64,000 nt of DNA from Pectinophora gossypiella (GCF_024362695.1 NC_065406.1:558001-622000); one strand, 5' to 3'. Positions 31,026-43,395 are shown, numbered from the stretch's first letter. Numbers and translations are program-made. The notes: a model not told the origin generated them from the letters alone.

Positions 31026-32030
31026 CGATTAAATGATTTTATTATATTTGATTTAAACTTTTTTATTCATTATGATGTATTTTCAATGTTTTGTATGGTC
31101 AATTAAATTTTATTGACAAGCAAATGGAGGCCACCCGCTTAGTTTGCTTTGTATAGTAACATTTAACGTGATAAATAATACATTAATATACGTAATGCAA
31201 GGCCATTATAAAATACGAACTTAAAAGGAAAATCTCTGAAGGAAAAGAGTTGAATACGCACTTCCTCACTCGAAGTGCGCAAATAAAAGCTATTATGTCT
31301 GCAAACGAGCTTACAGATTGCTCATACATAGTCATTGAGTTGCATCTGCCTACGCAAGATTCAGTCAGCGCGGCTACCATTGCGGGGTGGATACGTGGAG
31401 ACAAAGGACTGAGATGAGTTTACAGTTAATGTATGTAAAAGTATGCGAACTGCCTCTGCACTGGCAATTAAATGCAACTGAGAATGAATACGATGAATAG
31501 GAATAGGGAGCGGCGAACAAGCATCATTTGCTTCTGAATTTGAAAAGGGAATGCAATTGTCATTCGGAGACCGTTACGGATTTTGACCTCAAAGACCTAG
31601 ATAGCAAAGGTACCGGGCGCGAGTCTTTGTTAAGAGTTTTCATCGGTAACCTAGTGACGTAATTTTCCTTGTCAAATTTCAAAAATAAATTAAATATAAA
31701 ATTTGAAGAAGAAAGCACGATTTGGATGCTTTTGAAGAGGATTGTCAAAACATCTGCTTGGATAAGGAATGTGGAAATGCAGAGGGGAGGCCTTTGCTTA
31801 GCATGGGACACGATAGGCTAGAGAGAAAAAAAGTAATAGGAACCTGTAACCCAGAGAAGCGATAAAACTGATCAATTAGTAATATTGGATGCTACCAGTT
31901 AATGTATGGACAGCGGGTGTATGTGTTGAGGTTTCTCTAACTCGGAGAGCAAATGTAAACAAGAATATGAATATACTACTATAAATAACAAGAGAATGAG
32001 TAGTAGATTTGATGAGGAGTAATTCCAAGG
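31026..32030. other. Interval with a short LINE remnant
   Basis: Mostly unrecognised. At about 31778-31826 GAGGGGAGGCCTTTGCTTAG and ATGGGACACGATAGGC resemble a LINE frame end related to 28275-28450 in the other orientation. Confidence 0.35.
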
Positions 32031-32141
32031 GACAGAGTACTGCGGGGCGGATGTGGGAAATCACTGCCCTATTTTTTCCCTAAAAAGCAGCATAGAGAAT
32101 GCTACACCGACAAGGGCGTGGCTCTTAAATTAGTGATGATG
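32031..32141 (+). mobile_element. RTE-F tail, truncated insertion
   Basis: GACAGAGTACTGCGGGGCGG, CTAAAAAGCAGCATAGAGAA and GACAAGGGCGTGGCTCTTAA lead to a short (GAT)n end. AATTCCARGG flanks it at 32021-32030 and 32142-32151 with one mismatch. Confidence 0.75.
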
Positions 32142-35100
32142 AATTCCAGGGAGTTTGGAGCAGCTTTTCACCATCGATACTGGTTTAGCCCAGGGCTGAC
32201 AGAGTAATTTAAAAATAAAACCAGAATGAATCACTTGTTGAATCACAAAGCCTATTCGCTGTTATATTGCAACATATACCTATGTATTTGTTACTGCACA
32301 ATAGAGTATACAAATGGAAATGTAATGGTGTACCTAATATGATATAATAAAATAATTAATTGTGCAGTCTTTACTGGGAGTATCTTAAGAAAAAATGTAA
32401 AATGCATTCAGCCTTATGATCCCGAGTATAAATTATCGACCTTTATATAAATCCAGTTTTAATATAATTACATACATTACGTCCACAATATGTTCGGTTT
32501 CTTTTTTGTTTAGTTTAAGTATACCCTCATCAAAGTCTTACTTAATACAATTTTGTATTTTTTTTCACCAATTCATCTCTGGAATTTGGAACATTTGATA
32601 CAAACACATTTATCACTCAACCGATCCTTGGAGTTTTGTCTCGACTATAAAATGATTATTTAGTTTGCCACACATCACATCTACCCACATAGGTAGTCCG
32701 TCTGAATGTCACCCGCGTTGATGCGTCCTCGCTGCGCTGACGCCGCTATCGTCCCTTTTTATTTACTACATCTACTATTCAATGCGGATGTTCTTACGCA
32801 ACATTTGTTTGCCTATCTATTTTTACTTTTCCTTGTCTTCTTAACCCTAGTGATTGTAGGCTACGTTCTTACATTTGACCTATATAGGTCAATTTAGTAT
32901 TAAAAATGTGGTTTGAAGGTTTTGTGCCTGTCCTGTTGGGTGTCATTGCTACCTAACCTAGCCTAACAAAATTTGTGTAAATGACATTCATCTTGTCGCG
33001 TACTACATTGTTTTCAAGGCCTCTGCCTGTGGTCATTGTCGTTTTTCTTCCTTGATCATTTTGATTTTGTCATTATAAACTCTGATTTAAAGGTAAACAT
33101 TCACAAGCCCTTCTTCAAACTTTTTCTTCTAGGTATTCTTTTTTTCTTTTTATGATGTCCGTCTATCGCCTGACAATATGCATTTCCTTTTCATTACGAA
33201 GGCACTCTTTAATTTTAATACATGCAAATCCGAATTTAATTGTCGCTGATCTTACTTTTCCACGGATGCCCTTTGCTAGAGATGGCGAGCACGGTGATTA
33301 CGTGGGTGACGTCACCGGCCGACCTCGCTGCGGGCTCAGGGCCGGCGCCCGCGCACGCTTCCTGCTCCCACCGTCAGACGCTAGATAGCGATGTTTTGAT
33401 ACGATGATCTGGGTCAATCGTGTGCATGATAGTAACGCCTTTGGCTGCATTAAACTTACATTCAGAGTATCATCAATGATATTTGAGTACATATGTTTGG
33501 CACGCGTGAAATTGTATGTTTGTTTTTGTAAAGTAACAGCTGTCTAATCTCTGTTATATCTACTCTTACTATAATATACTCTCAAGTCAATAATGTAAGT
33601 TCTGTCCCTCTAGTAGTTTTATTGCTTATCCTTGTCTCTTATCACTTTCAAGAACAACGTACAGCATTGCATCTTCCTTTTAACTTTACTTGATGATAAG
33701 CATTATATAATCTGTTCCTTGAAACTTATGCAATAGCTGTTGTATTGTTAGTAGCATTGATGACACTAAATATCATGGTTAAAGCGTCCTTTCCGGCTAC
33801 AAAGTAATTAGATTTAAATATAGCGTGGACAAAGAAAGATCTAGAAGGCCTTAAAGCGGATCTAGACACGGCAGATGATTACGAGAAGACAAATTGATGA
33901 AACAAAAGATATTTTCAACAACCACAATTTATATTATTGGTGATCAAATTAATTAAATGAACCATAAAAACGCAGAACCAAGTAATGGAAGGGGACGCTG
34001 TTATTAGGACGCTGTTCCTAACGTAATAACCACATATCCCGTAAAAAATATCAAAGATTTTAAACCACTCTTCCTGTTAAACCACAGAGTAACTAGCTTA
34101 CCATCAAATGCTACCGTGGTCTCATAAACTAAGCATGTTTACTAGTAGGTTTACCGATCAATAGCCACTTTGATGATTTAATGCTGATTCATTTATAAAT
34201 GATAACAAAAAATGATAATGCATTTGGGTAATATTTCCTGGTTTGAAGATAGAAAGACTGTATGCATATTATGGAGCCGTGCGTTATAGAAGGTTATGAG
34301 GAACTGATGTTTTTTTATTTAATATTATTGCATATGCGAGTTGTTTTCGACCAGAGCCGTTATCACGTCGTTGGCCTTTACGCCAATTTGGTTATTTTCG
34401 TGTATTTTTCCTCAGAATCAAGGTTTCGTAATATTGCAACCTTTGATTTCCTTATCGTCGACGTTCTCGTGCGTCGCTTCGGTGCATTCGATGATCACTT
34501 TATGTGCATTAAGTAATTCATTTTTGAATGTGTTAGTAATTGTTTCAACGTATTACCTTTATTACTTTGTAATTTTTGATCTGAACCTTCTCTAACATTT
34601 TGTTCTTAATTCGCCGATAATGTAAACCTACGAAGGGCAGGTTTTTATATCAAAAACAAGCGTCTGCATCCTCCTCTCATACTTGGAACTTATATCTTAA
34701 TGACTATATTACTTTTATCACATGGCCGCCAAACCGTCCAATGCCAACGCACTCACGGAAAAAAATCCAATATGTACAGTGTAATGAAAAAGCGGGGCGC
34801 CACTTTGACCTTTACCTAGTACCTCACAAACATTGACCTTGAAAATAGATTCGAGTCGGCCGAACCACTTATCATAGAGTATTTTATTCGTCTAGTTTTT
34901 ATCGCACGATAAAGGGCCTGCCCTTGCTACGTATCAACAGAAGGCCACAGACAATTCCGGTGTTTTTTGTACTTTATGCACGGCTGAAATTTCCGTCTGT
35001 GCCTTCCTTCCTCATTATCTCTGGTACAACATAGTTTTTTCAAGTTGAAACTTTTCAATAGAGTTTTTGGACGACTTTGTTTTCTATTGAACTTGATACT

Positions 35101-35617
35101 GGATTTGCTTTCCGGTTTTACTGTTTATGTTTGTTTATTGTAGTGAAAAATGCCCTCGGATCCATTCTTCCCACTGCATTCTTCGGTAATTTGGCAAAGC
35201 TAAGAGGAACTGGAACAAGTTCAACATTAAAATTCGTATCACTCTTAATTTGTTTGTTCATGTCCCTTTCTCTATCTCATAATTGAAAGTCATGATTAAT
35301 AGTGTCAAGTTGGTCACGAATAAACCGTAAAAAGAATAATGACTGAATCTGTACCCAAAGTCAAAAGTGCTGTTATACCTAATCCACCAGGGATAAGTGT
35401 CAATGTAAAATTTTCTTTCAAATCACAAAAAGCTCCAGCAAATTTTATGCATCCGCGATTGTCAGTTGAAGCGTTAATAACAAAAAGTGCATATTTTTGG
35501 TCGAATGCACTGATTCAGTTTGTTTTTTGTTTCCTCGAGGGTCACTTAGCTCTGCAAGAAGCGCGGAAGTCACTTTTGTATGTATTTATATAATAATGTT
35601 TGATATTTTAAGAAGAA

Positions 35618-35705
35618 ATAATTTAATGGTTAACACGCTCGTCCTGGCTGGACAAGAGCTGCGGGTTCAAGTCTCGTCCAAGTCAGTTTACGATTTAAAT
35701 TTTCT
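35618..35705 (+). repeat. tRNA-like SINE head
   Basis: TGGTTAACACGCTCGTCCTG (A-box region) and GGGTTCAAGTCTCGTCCAAG (B-box region) are spaced like a tRNA. The sequence then runs into AATTCAATTCAAATTATTTA, reminiscent of an antisense LINE end. It is probably the head of a third tRNA-derived SINE type. Confidence 0.5.
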
Positions 35706-36623
35706 CCTTGTGAATTTCCTAATTCAATTCAAATTATTTATTTCAGATTAATATCCATAAATATAAGTATAAGTACATCAGATTAGATTAGATAAATTAA
35801 AATTAAATTATATATAAAATCTAATAAAATTAATATTATTAATAAAAATGAAATTACACGAAATAAAATAAAATACATTGGTGCCCATTCGGGTGCACAC
35901 AAACCCAACCCAAATTCAGTTCGACAGCTCCCAAATGAGTGCCGTCCTGCACTTACAATAAGTGCAAGAAAGGGATAGAGCTAAATTTAGTCCTGTCAAA
36001 TAAGCACGGGTAAGTGCTACTCAAAAAAAATATTCTTCAAAATTGGCTTACATAGTTTGAACGTCAAAAATTAAATCACGTATTATGTAAGTGGCATAAA
36101 ATATCATCATAAGAAATAATGTTCGGTTGTTTAAGTTATTTGAAGCTCTTTCTTGTATAATTCCTGTGCTTTGACCTTATATTGCCAGTCAGCCCCTCGT
36201 CTTCAACCGAATTGGCCGAAGCTCTTCGTTATCCTTTATCAGAATTTTCCGACATGACTGGTGGAACATTTCTCAGTTTTTTTTATTTGCGTTATTTGAA
36301 GGTCGAAATTATAGTATATAGTTCTATAAAACATCAGTAGAATTTCCCAGTGTGTCGGTTTGAACATTACAACACTAAAAATCATATCGCTACACACATA
36401 AATCACACATCTCACACATCCATCATTACATCGAATTATCTGTCGTCTTCTATATTTCCGAATGCATATAACCCGGGTGCTATCAAGGCCAGAGTGAACG
36501 AGCTCGCTCCATCTTAGGTCTCGTCAATGCCTTCGGGCAAGTCTGGGGCCTAGAGCAAACCCATAAAAAAAAACAAAATGCCCGTTTCGAATACAAATTT
36601 TATCTGCCTTTACCAAGTCTTTA

Positions 36624-36900
36624 TCAACCAAAAATAGTTCTACTCAGCACGGTGTACCAAAAACTTCGATCACACCTCCAATCGTCAGACAATAACAAAA
36701 ACAGAATGTCAGGTGTCCGTGACCGCGACAATGCGCGCGCGCCGAAATCGAGAGTGGCGGATCTGGAGCGTTTGCGCAACACACGCGCATCCACGCACAC
36801 CCACTGCACACCGAAATACTTATACTGTGTCTTTTGTCGGGTTATATCAGATTTGACTTCGTATTCTCGGCTCGACTTCAAGTGGGTATAATTTATATCA
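36624..36900. other. CG-containing interval around a 111-residue minus frame
   Basis: A minus frame (36624-36959) and a plus frame (36652-36891) overlap. The minus frame begins in SINE-A sequence (CCNQTRDH is a known SINE readthrough), so it is not a gene as a whole. The remainder has no known domain. Confidence 0.35.
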
Positions 36901-36913
36901 TATAATCTTTTTA

Positions 36914-37150
36914 ACACTGTGTGATCCCTAGTTTGGTTAGGACATTTCAGGCTGGTCACCGATTATCTAAAAGTAAAATGACTCGTGTTTCAGAGAGCAA
37001 GTTAAAGAGTCGCCGCTGCTGCCGTTTACTTTTTACTTAAGTAAGTGTGTAGTCGTTACATGTCCCATGTCAGGGGCCTGCAGCCATAGTAACCTTGACA
37101 CCAAGGTTGATGAGGTCGCTCATTGACTTCCCTATCCACTTGAGAAGAAT
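36914..37150 (+). mobile_element. Old, diverged SINE-A lacking head
   Basis: GTGTGATCCCTAGTTTGGTT, then AGTCGTTACATGTCCCATGT and ACCAAGGTTGATGAGG follow SINE-A order but with many changes and a disturbed central domain. It is one of the oldest copies here. Confidence 0.65.
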
Positions 37151-37400
37151 TAACAAATGAATGAATGAGTGATTTTCCAGGCTCAAAAATAAATTACATG
37201 GCGTTGTAGAGATTTTCCTTCGTTTAACCTTCTGATTTCATGGATTACACACAATACACACATGTATGTGTAAGGGCATAATTAAATCCTCCACCCATTA
37301 TTATTAACGTAGATTTAACCGTGAAGATTACCTATTTGATCCTTGCTCGGGTACATAAATAATTATTCAAAAATATGTAATGTAATGGCAGAGGTATAGG

Positions 37401-37614
37401 AATCATCATCATCAGCCCATTAACGTCCCCACTGCTGGGGCACGGGGCTTCCCTATGGATGGATAGGGAGATCGGGCCTTAAACCATCACGCAGGCCCAG
37501 TGCGGATTGATGGTTATTAACGACTGATAATGCAGCCGGGACCAACGGCTTAACGTGCCTTCCGAAGCACGGAGGAGCTCGAGATGAAAACTTTTTTTTT
37601 TGTGGTCACCCAAA
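37401..37614 (-). mobile_element. SINE-B, truncated in the 5S-like head
   Basis: The (CAT)n tail, body and shared centre are intact. The head stops at TGTGGTCACCCAA. TATAGG repeats at 37395-37400 and 37615-37620. The adjoining sequence contains the X word. Confidence 0.78.
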
Positions 37615-37627
37615 TATAGGGTGTATA

Positions 37628-37662
37628 TATAAAAATAATGGTTGCTTGATATTTGGATCAGA
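37628..37662 (-). repeat. Inverted partial copy of repeat X
   Basis: On the minus strand GATCCAAATATCAAGCAACC followed by ATTATTTTTAT matches the 26154-26203 repeat. As there, it is adjacent to a SINE-B copy, but in opposite relative orientation. Confidence 0.6.
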
Positions 37663-38207
37663 TATGATAATTATAGAATTATGTTCAAAATTCAAATTCA
37701 AATGTATTTATTGCATTGCTACAGGTCAAGGAGGTCTTAAACAATACTACATACATCCACTGCAGCATACCAGCCTAGGTGTACACGTTTTTTTTTTGCT
37801 GCCTATATTTCTTTCTTTTACCTTGATCAGAATAATAATTGGTGGAATATGTGTTGTGCCTGGGTGTAATAGCAAGGGTCATCATTTATACCCAAAAACA
37901 AAGATAAAAGATGCATATGTGTTAACCATGAAATAACCAAAAAAAAAGAAGGTTAAACGAAGGCAACTCTGCGCAGCGCCATTTTTTTTTTTTTTTTTGG
38001 GAACGTAACCTGGAAAGTCCCCCATTGAAATGAAATTAGCTTCAAGTTGCAAAGTCATCGTACAACTTTCTTCCGTCAACGACCAAAGCCGTACCACCCG
38101 ATACAACGATTACCAGTATTACCACTATTGATTCTAGTGTTACAATCTCTAGTACCTATTACAATATCTAGTGTTGCACCTAGTATAGTGATAGGCTACG
38201 ATAAAAC

Positions 38208-38300
38208 ATAAACAGCTTATATACGTCCCACTGCTGGACACAGGCCTCCCTAAATCAACCGGAGGAGGTCTGGAGCATACTCCATCACGCTGCTTCATAT
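38208..38300 (-). mobile_element. LINE tail J
   Basis: ATAAACAGCTTATATACGTC, CCACTGCTGGACACAGGCCT and AGCATACTCCATCACGCTGC are the reverse complement of the 24556-24668 insertion, with moderate divergence. Confidence 0.65.
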
Positions 38301-38557
38301 TTGCTTTGTATTGGCAGTAGATACATTTTAAAGGCGATTACTCAGCTATTGTGTTAAATACTATTGTAATTGTAACGGCTGCCCTTTGAAAGATTGGTTT
38401 TATTTTGAAAGCTATAACAAAGTTTTAACTGGTTCTAGGTATGTAGGAAGTAATTTCTGGAACTACTGAAATGAATAATTACAAATACTACGAAGGATAT
38501 ATACTTTACGTTGTAGACGATTTTATTTGTAATATTATAATGCATCTAATTGTAAAA

Positions 38558-38648
38558 TCCAACGCAGGCAAAATTATGGTGTGTGTTTTATAAGTTTAAC
38601 GTCTATTTAGTAGATACTAAATCCGGCCATAATTTTGCCTGCGTTGGA
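38558..38648. repeat. Foldback with perfect 22-bp arms
   Basis: The arm 38558-38579, which includes CAACGCAGGCAAAATTATGG, is the exact reverse complement of 38627-38648. The 47-base loop is AT-rich. It may be a small MITE. Confidence 0.7.
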
Positions 38649-38679
38649 AACTGTCCTGTACAGATGTACAGGACAGTTT
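38648..38679. repeat. Perfect 15-bp hairpin
   Basis: AAACTGTCCTGTACA at 38648-38662 pairs with 38665-38679 across a two-base spacer, followed by T residues. It abuts the preceding foldback. No function is assigned. Confidence 0.7.
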
Positions 38680-38682
38680 TTT

Positions 38683-38799
38683 ACAGTCTTTGATGAGAGT
38701 GGAAGAAGCGAAAGCGGTGTGTCAGGAATTCAGGATCATATCAATTCCGTGGTCTCTGCCTACCCCAACGGGAAATAGGCGTGATCTTATGTATGTATG
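38683..38799 (+). mobile_element. LINE-C tail, diverged subfamily
   Basis: GTCTTTGATGAGAGTGGAAG, GTGGTCTCTGCCTACCCCAA and GGGAAATAGGCGTGATCTTA plus (TATG)n are closest to 47713-47832, marking a subfamily distinct from 45360-45573. Confidence 0.65.
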
Positions 38800-39564
38800 T
38801 ATCTATGTGTTCAATATTTTTAAATACTCGAGACAGAACAGCAGTGTCGAGTGCAACTCTAGCTATGCCTTCACTCGCTACCGCGCTACGCTTCCGCGTA
38901 CCTTGCCGCGTCACCATTCACTTTCACTTGCGACAGACGAGGGGCAGGGGGAAGTGGGGGACTAGAAGGGGGGAGGAGTCAGTGCCTCCACAACAAACAA
39001 GTCTAAAACCAAGAAATAAGGCGTTCTTTTCAAGGCCATGCGTTTTTTGAACAGCTAGTTTTAGGTGGGAGCTTTGTAGGAGTAGCCTCTTGTGCAGGAG
39101 AAACGGCCTCCTCAAGGCCGATTGTATTTACTTTCTCCGGTCAACGGTCATGATAGTCAAATTTGGCTGTGGCCTCCAATTTGGAAGACAATATGGTCTT
39201 AACTGCTGGTATTATACCAACGTACCTTTTTTGGACGCGCAGCTGACATTGTTTTATCGAAGGCAGCTGATTCGTCATTGATTATTAGTAAGGCTCGTTT
39301 ACAAAACATTAAGCCTTTCGTAGACTTTTTATATGTGTCCATCTGTATTCTTGATGTAAAGCAGTCCTTTAGATTAAACAATTGCATGATATGAATGTGT
39401 TGGTGTTACTCAATTGGAAATTAGATGTCAAGGATCTCAAAATAAACCATTGGAAAAAATTATAATCGCTTTAATAGATTCTCATTTTGGTTTATCGAGT
39501 TTCTTGTCAAAGGCAGATGCCAAAACCTTTTATTGATGCTGTCTATAAACTAGTATATTTAGAT
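38800..39564. other. Interval with G-rich patch and short frames
   Basis: A purine-rich run with GGGGCAGGGGGAAGTGGGGG occurs near 38940-38960. Overlapping short frames on both strands cover 38690-39387 without known domains. Confidence 0.35.
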
Positions 39565-39721
39565 TTATTTATACATTGTTTTAAGTTTACGCGGTTATTA
39601 TCATAATTAAAACACATAATAACGTAAACGTATCGTAACGTTTAAATGGGGATATGAGACTCCCGGGAGTCTCATTTCCCCATTTAAACGCGGTAAGAAC
39701 CCGTTATTATGTGTTTTAATT
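39565..39721. mobile_element. Element Q rearranged into a near-perfect palindrome
   Basis: The right half (39665-39721) reads GGGAGTCTCATTTCCCCATT, then CGCGGTAAGAACCCGTTATT and ATGTGTTTTAATT. The left half from about 39606 repeats it inverted with the CGGTAAGAACCC block replaced. The centre CTCCCGGGAG is an exact palindrome. Confidence 0.65.
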
Positions 39722-41588
39722 AGATTTGTTTGTATACCACTATCTGCTGTATGTTTGGAAAATGTAAATTTTCCAATCAACCATAAATTTCAGCCTTGTC
39801 CAAAACAGTTCACGACGAAATCCTTGACTGTACCGTTGTTATTATGTCACTCGGAATTTATATCAAAGTTCAAGACGAATGCAAATCATTGTTTTGCGTT
39901 TTAAACTTGATTTTTATCTCCTAAGGAAGGTCGAATGTGACATTTTTGGAGTATTATAAAATTATCTTGTTATTTCTGTAGTTTTTTAGGTCTATGCTGT
40001 CCTTTTCAATATGAGTTACGTTGCGTGATAGTTCAGTTGAGATTAATTTTCTCACACAAATGTCAATCGTTGACTACAAAGATCCTTGAACCTGGTAGCC
40101 ACCAGATGCAATTAATTACTATAATAATGATAAATTGTACGTTCTTATTAATGTTAAATAATCGTTCATAACATATAGAATGCAGGTGCTAATAGAAAAT
40201 GAGAATGTGGAAGACGAAGTGAAGATTTCTAATGCATCTCTTTACTTTTGTCCTTTCTCAACAATACCGCTAAAATGGGAATCAAAGAGAAATGTCTAAG
40301 TTGCGCATGCGGCGCATATTTTGTGCACTTTCACTTGGCGCGCAGCCGGGGACGTGCGCCGATAGACGCATAGACATATTGAGCTCTTTACATGCGTTTT
40401 TATTTACAATTATAACGTTTATTTATACTTTGTCACATTTTATGCAGCAAGTCTTGTACGCCTTGTACACGTTGTATCGTTACGTTATAGATCTTTTCCC
40501 TTTTTTTAATGGCATCAGTATAATTTTCAGTCTTGCTTGGGTCATGTGTCTTAAAATGCTCTTGATATATAAGTTCCCATAAAGGACGTTTAATAAAATT
40601 GGCGTTGATTAAGAAATCTTGAAAATTATAATTTATATCGGACATAACTCAACTTTTTTCGAACGAAACAGGGTACGTGACATCAATCATGTCTTGAGCC
40701 AGCTGAAATGTCATTTAGCATGAATCGACGCTCATTATTGACCAATCAGGTGTCCTGACGTTTGTAGCCTTTGCCTTGCGCCTCACGGTCCGACCGACCT
40801 TAGACGCAACGTTACGAAACGCTTTTCCTTCCGTTCGGATGGTAATAGATTGTTATGATGCTCTTTGTAATACAACGTAATGGCTCGTATTAATGCTCGA
40901 GGTTGAATCGAATGCTTGTGGAAATGCTAAACAGGATTGGAAGGCGGTTACGCATGGTAAGGCAATCTCGTGGGCTATTTTGGATGTCTTGTTTAAAACA
41001 TAAGCAATGACGTGAAAGGATATTTCAAATCCCGACAAAAGACTTTTTTTGTTTTTTGTTTCATGTATATTTCATCACAAATTTCGGCTTATGTTTTTTA
41101 AAACCTGTGTAGTGTAATCAAGGTTCAACAGAAAACATAAAAAGACGAAAATATAAATTATGTAAATAATAAAGAGAGCTCACAAACAACTCATCTTGAA
41201 TTTATGCAAAAGTGAGTTGAGCTGTAGGTACTAGTATTCTCTTAAAAGTTGGGCATTGGCTTTTTACCTCCGTAATTCTAGACAATCTAATTCACAAACT
41301 CTAGACTCTAAAAGCTTTCTTTTCCTAAGTTTATTTACTAAAATTATATTTATTGTGATTCTTGAAAATATTGTCTTTACAAAGTAAGAAAAAATACGTT
41401 GATTAAATAAAGCTTACAGTAGAATAATTTGAAAATAATTTTCCATTTGCCTTAGCTACACAAAATGACTCACAAATGAGCAAAATAAACTCAAAATCAT
41501 CATAAATACCAATTTGATGATACATCAAGCCCACAACAGGAAGAAAACTGGTAACTAATGTATGACAGATTGAAATAAAAATAGCTTC
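39722..41588. other. Interval without recognised gene
   Basis: A minus frame at 40433-40645 encodes 70 residues of balanced composition, and another is at 40853-41038. Neither shows a known motif. A CpG-rich patch is at 40300-40365. Confidence 0.35.
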
Positions 41589-41996
41589 ATGCACAATGAT
41601 AGTGTTGTAGCTACAGTAGCCGAGCCAAGGCGAAGGGCGATGGGCTTGGGCGTCGTCCAGTACATTTCATTACGTAACCACACTATTTCTGCCGTATCTA
41701 ATCACAGGAAAATCACCAACGTACCCACTGATGGTCATGGTCATTGCTTCTATCTGCTCGTCGATATTGGAAATGGACAAATTGGATCAGATATCTACAA
41801 GTCCATTGATCGAAATTTAGAACGATTCAAACTGGTTTATGAAGTTGGTAACTTTGGAGTTTGGATATCAAGTCACCCTACGTCAGATGACATTGTGAGG
41901 TATGCCGAGGGGAAGTGGATTAGACTTGCACAGGACCGGAAAGGATGGCGTGAAAGTGAGAAGGCCCATACCCAGCAGTGGGTGGATACAGACTGA
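41589..41996 (+). pseudogene. Protein-like frame fused to a LINE C-terminus
   Basis: The 135-residue frame ends with KWIRLAQDRKGWRESEKAHT and QQWVDTD, typical of the last residues of lepidopteran LINE reverse transcriptases. Upstream, a segment with NVPTDGHGHCFYLLVDIGNG and GNFGVWISSHPTSDDIV has balanced composition and is unlike the LINE part. CACAG at 41704-41708 and GAGGTATGC at 41897-41905 could be splice signals around it. DGHGHCFY weakly recalls an OTU-protease catalytic motif, but this is speculative. I do not recognise the protein. Confidence 0.4.
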
Positions 41997-42132
41997 GTAG
42001 ATAGAAGTTAGGAGCTGAAAGACAAGGATTGCATTTACATTTCACCGAATATGCAAATTCGGTGAAAATATAAATTAAAGCGAGCAAAAATGTAATATTA
42101 CTCATCTAAATTTTCGATAAAATACATAAACA

Positions 42133-42190
42133 AAATATAAACAGTTAATATAAGTCCCGCCGCTGGGCGTAGGCCTCATATTTGTGAAAT
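42133..42190 (-). mobile_element. LINE tail J fragment
   Basis: ATAAACAGTTAATATAAGTC and CCGCCGCTGGGCGTAGGCCT follow the tail-J pattern in reverse, much diverged. Confidence 0.45.
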
Positions 42191-42454
42191 TTTTGTTTAG
42201 TGATCATGGAAAAAAACCCAACTTGATATTTGAGGACATCTAATATTTTTAAAAGTCAGTAACGTCAGGTCGGTGTGCAATATTTCTTTCAATGTTTATT
42301 TCTTGTCAGTTTCAAGGGTAAATTACTAGGAGTTACTACGAATTTAATGGCTTATCTAACAAATGTACACTCAAAGTCAAACACTGACGTTCTACTTAGT
42401 AAAATTATATCTGAAGTGACCACTCTGAAAGAGTCATACCGTAAAAATATTCAT

Positions 42455-42560
42455 ATAAACAGCTTATATATGTCCCATCGTTGGGTACCGAAGCTCCCCT
42501 CAATCGACCGGAGTGGGTGTAGAGCATACTTCACCACGCAGTCACTCCCACCGGCAGTGG
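42455..42560 (-). mobile_element. LINE tail J, diverged
   Basis: ATAAACAGCTTATATATGTC, AATCGACCGGAGTGGGTGTA and GAGCATACTTCACCACGC match tail J in reverse orientation. Confidence 0.55.
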
Positions 42561-42959
42561 AGCAGCAAAAATGTAACAGATTGGCAGTGTTTCTATTTTA
42601 TACTGCGTGCGACATATTCCCGTGTTCAACTCAGAAGACATACAAATAGTGAAGGACAATCTTTCTTTCACATTGTCCCATCTCTGGCGAATTCTTGTGT
42701 TCAACTCAACGCACATGCGCCATTTACTCGGACCTTTATCCACAATGAAGCGCATCAGACGTGGGAACGCGTTGTCGGAAGAGCGTTGACGCGGCAACGG
42801 GGCAATTTAGCAATCATACCTGCAGCGACAATTGCCGTGATGCAGGTGATGCCGCCCACGTAACGGTAATTGTGGAGAGCAAGGATCTAATGGGAGATTA
42901 GCGTCCTTAGCGTTGCAATAATAAATATGATGTCAAGGAAACGGTCTGGAACGGATTAA
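42561..42959. other. Probable old LINE-derived segment
   Basis: Repeated phrases GTGTTCAACTCA and CACATTGTCCCATCTCTGGC occur, and overlapping frames lie on both strands. It is likely the body of an old LINE next to tail J; no intact frame remains. Confidence 0.35.
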
Positions 42960-43075
42960 CGGCCTCCGTGGTCCAGTGGTTGAGCGTTGGACTCACGATC
43001 CGAAGACCCCGGGTTCGAATCCTGGTGGGGACATATCACAAAAATGACCTTGTGATCCCTAGTTTGATTGATCCT
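42960..43075 (+). mobile_element. SINE-A head fragment
   Basis: CGGCCTCCGTGGTCCAGTGG, CCCCGGGTTCGAATCCTGGT and TGTGATCCCTAGTTTGATTG form a complete tRNA-like head with its 3' part lost. Confidence 0.7.
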
Positions 43076-43395
43076 TACATCCCTTGCCTTCTTAACACGT
43101 GTGATAATGTTTTGCTAATTCTTAGAAAAGCATTTCCTTGTGTGATTCAAGGTGACTAATGCGAAGTTTGTTAACGGAATCTGGAAAAATGTTTATGTGA
43201 CGGTTAATGTTAAAGATAGTAAACTTTCTGACAATTATCCTCAAAGATTCTAAAATCACAGTAACCGTTTAGCTCTAGACAAAGATGATTGTACCGATTA
43301 AACAATTGCTCCCATTAATCGCAATCATAGAGCCCTAAATCGAGATTGATAATAGAATAATCTGTTATTACAAACATTCTGGAAAGATTCAGATT

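Larger units (their letters stand above)
32152..36913. other. Repeat-poor interval with short decayed-looking frames
   Basis: Nearly 5 kb has few recognisable repeats. Short frames on the plus strand (34262-34516, 35077-35286, 35339-35593) and AT-rich spacers may be chance or relics of an old element. A CpG-rich patch lies at 33280-33385. I cannot identify a gene. Confidence 0.35.

Noticed and set aside
35339..35593. 84-residue plus frame as a gene candidate
   Set aside because: No domain, no splice-consistent neighbours, and it overlaps another frame of equal length.
36624..36959. 111-residue minus frame
   Set aside because: Its N-terminus is SINE-A readthrough and the rest overlaps an opposing frame without known motif.
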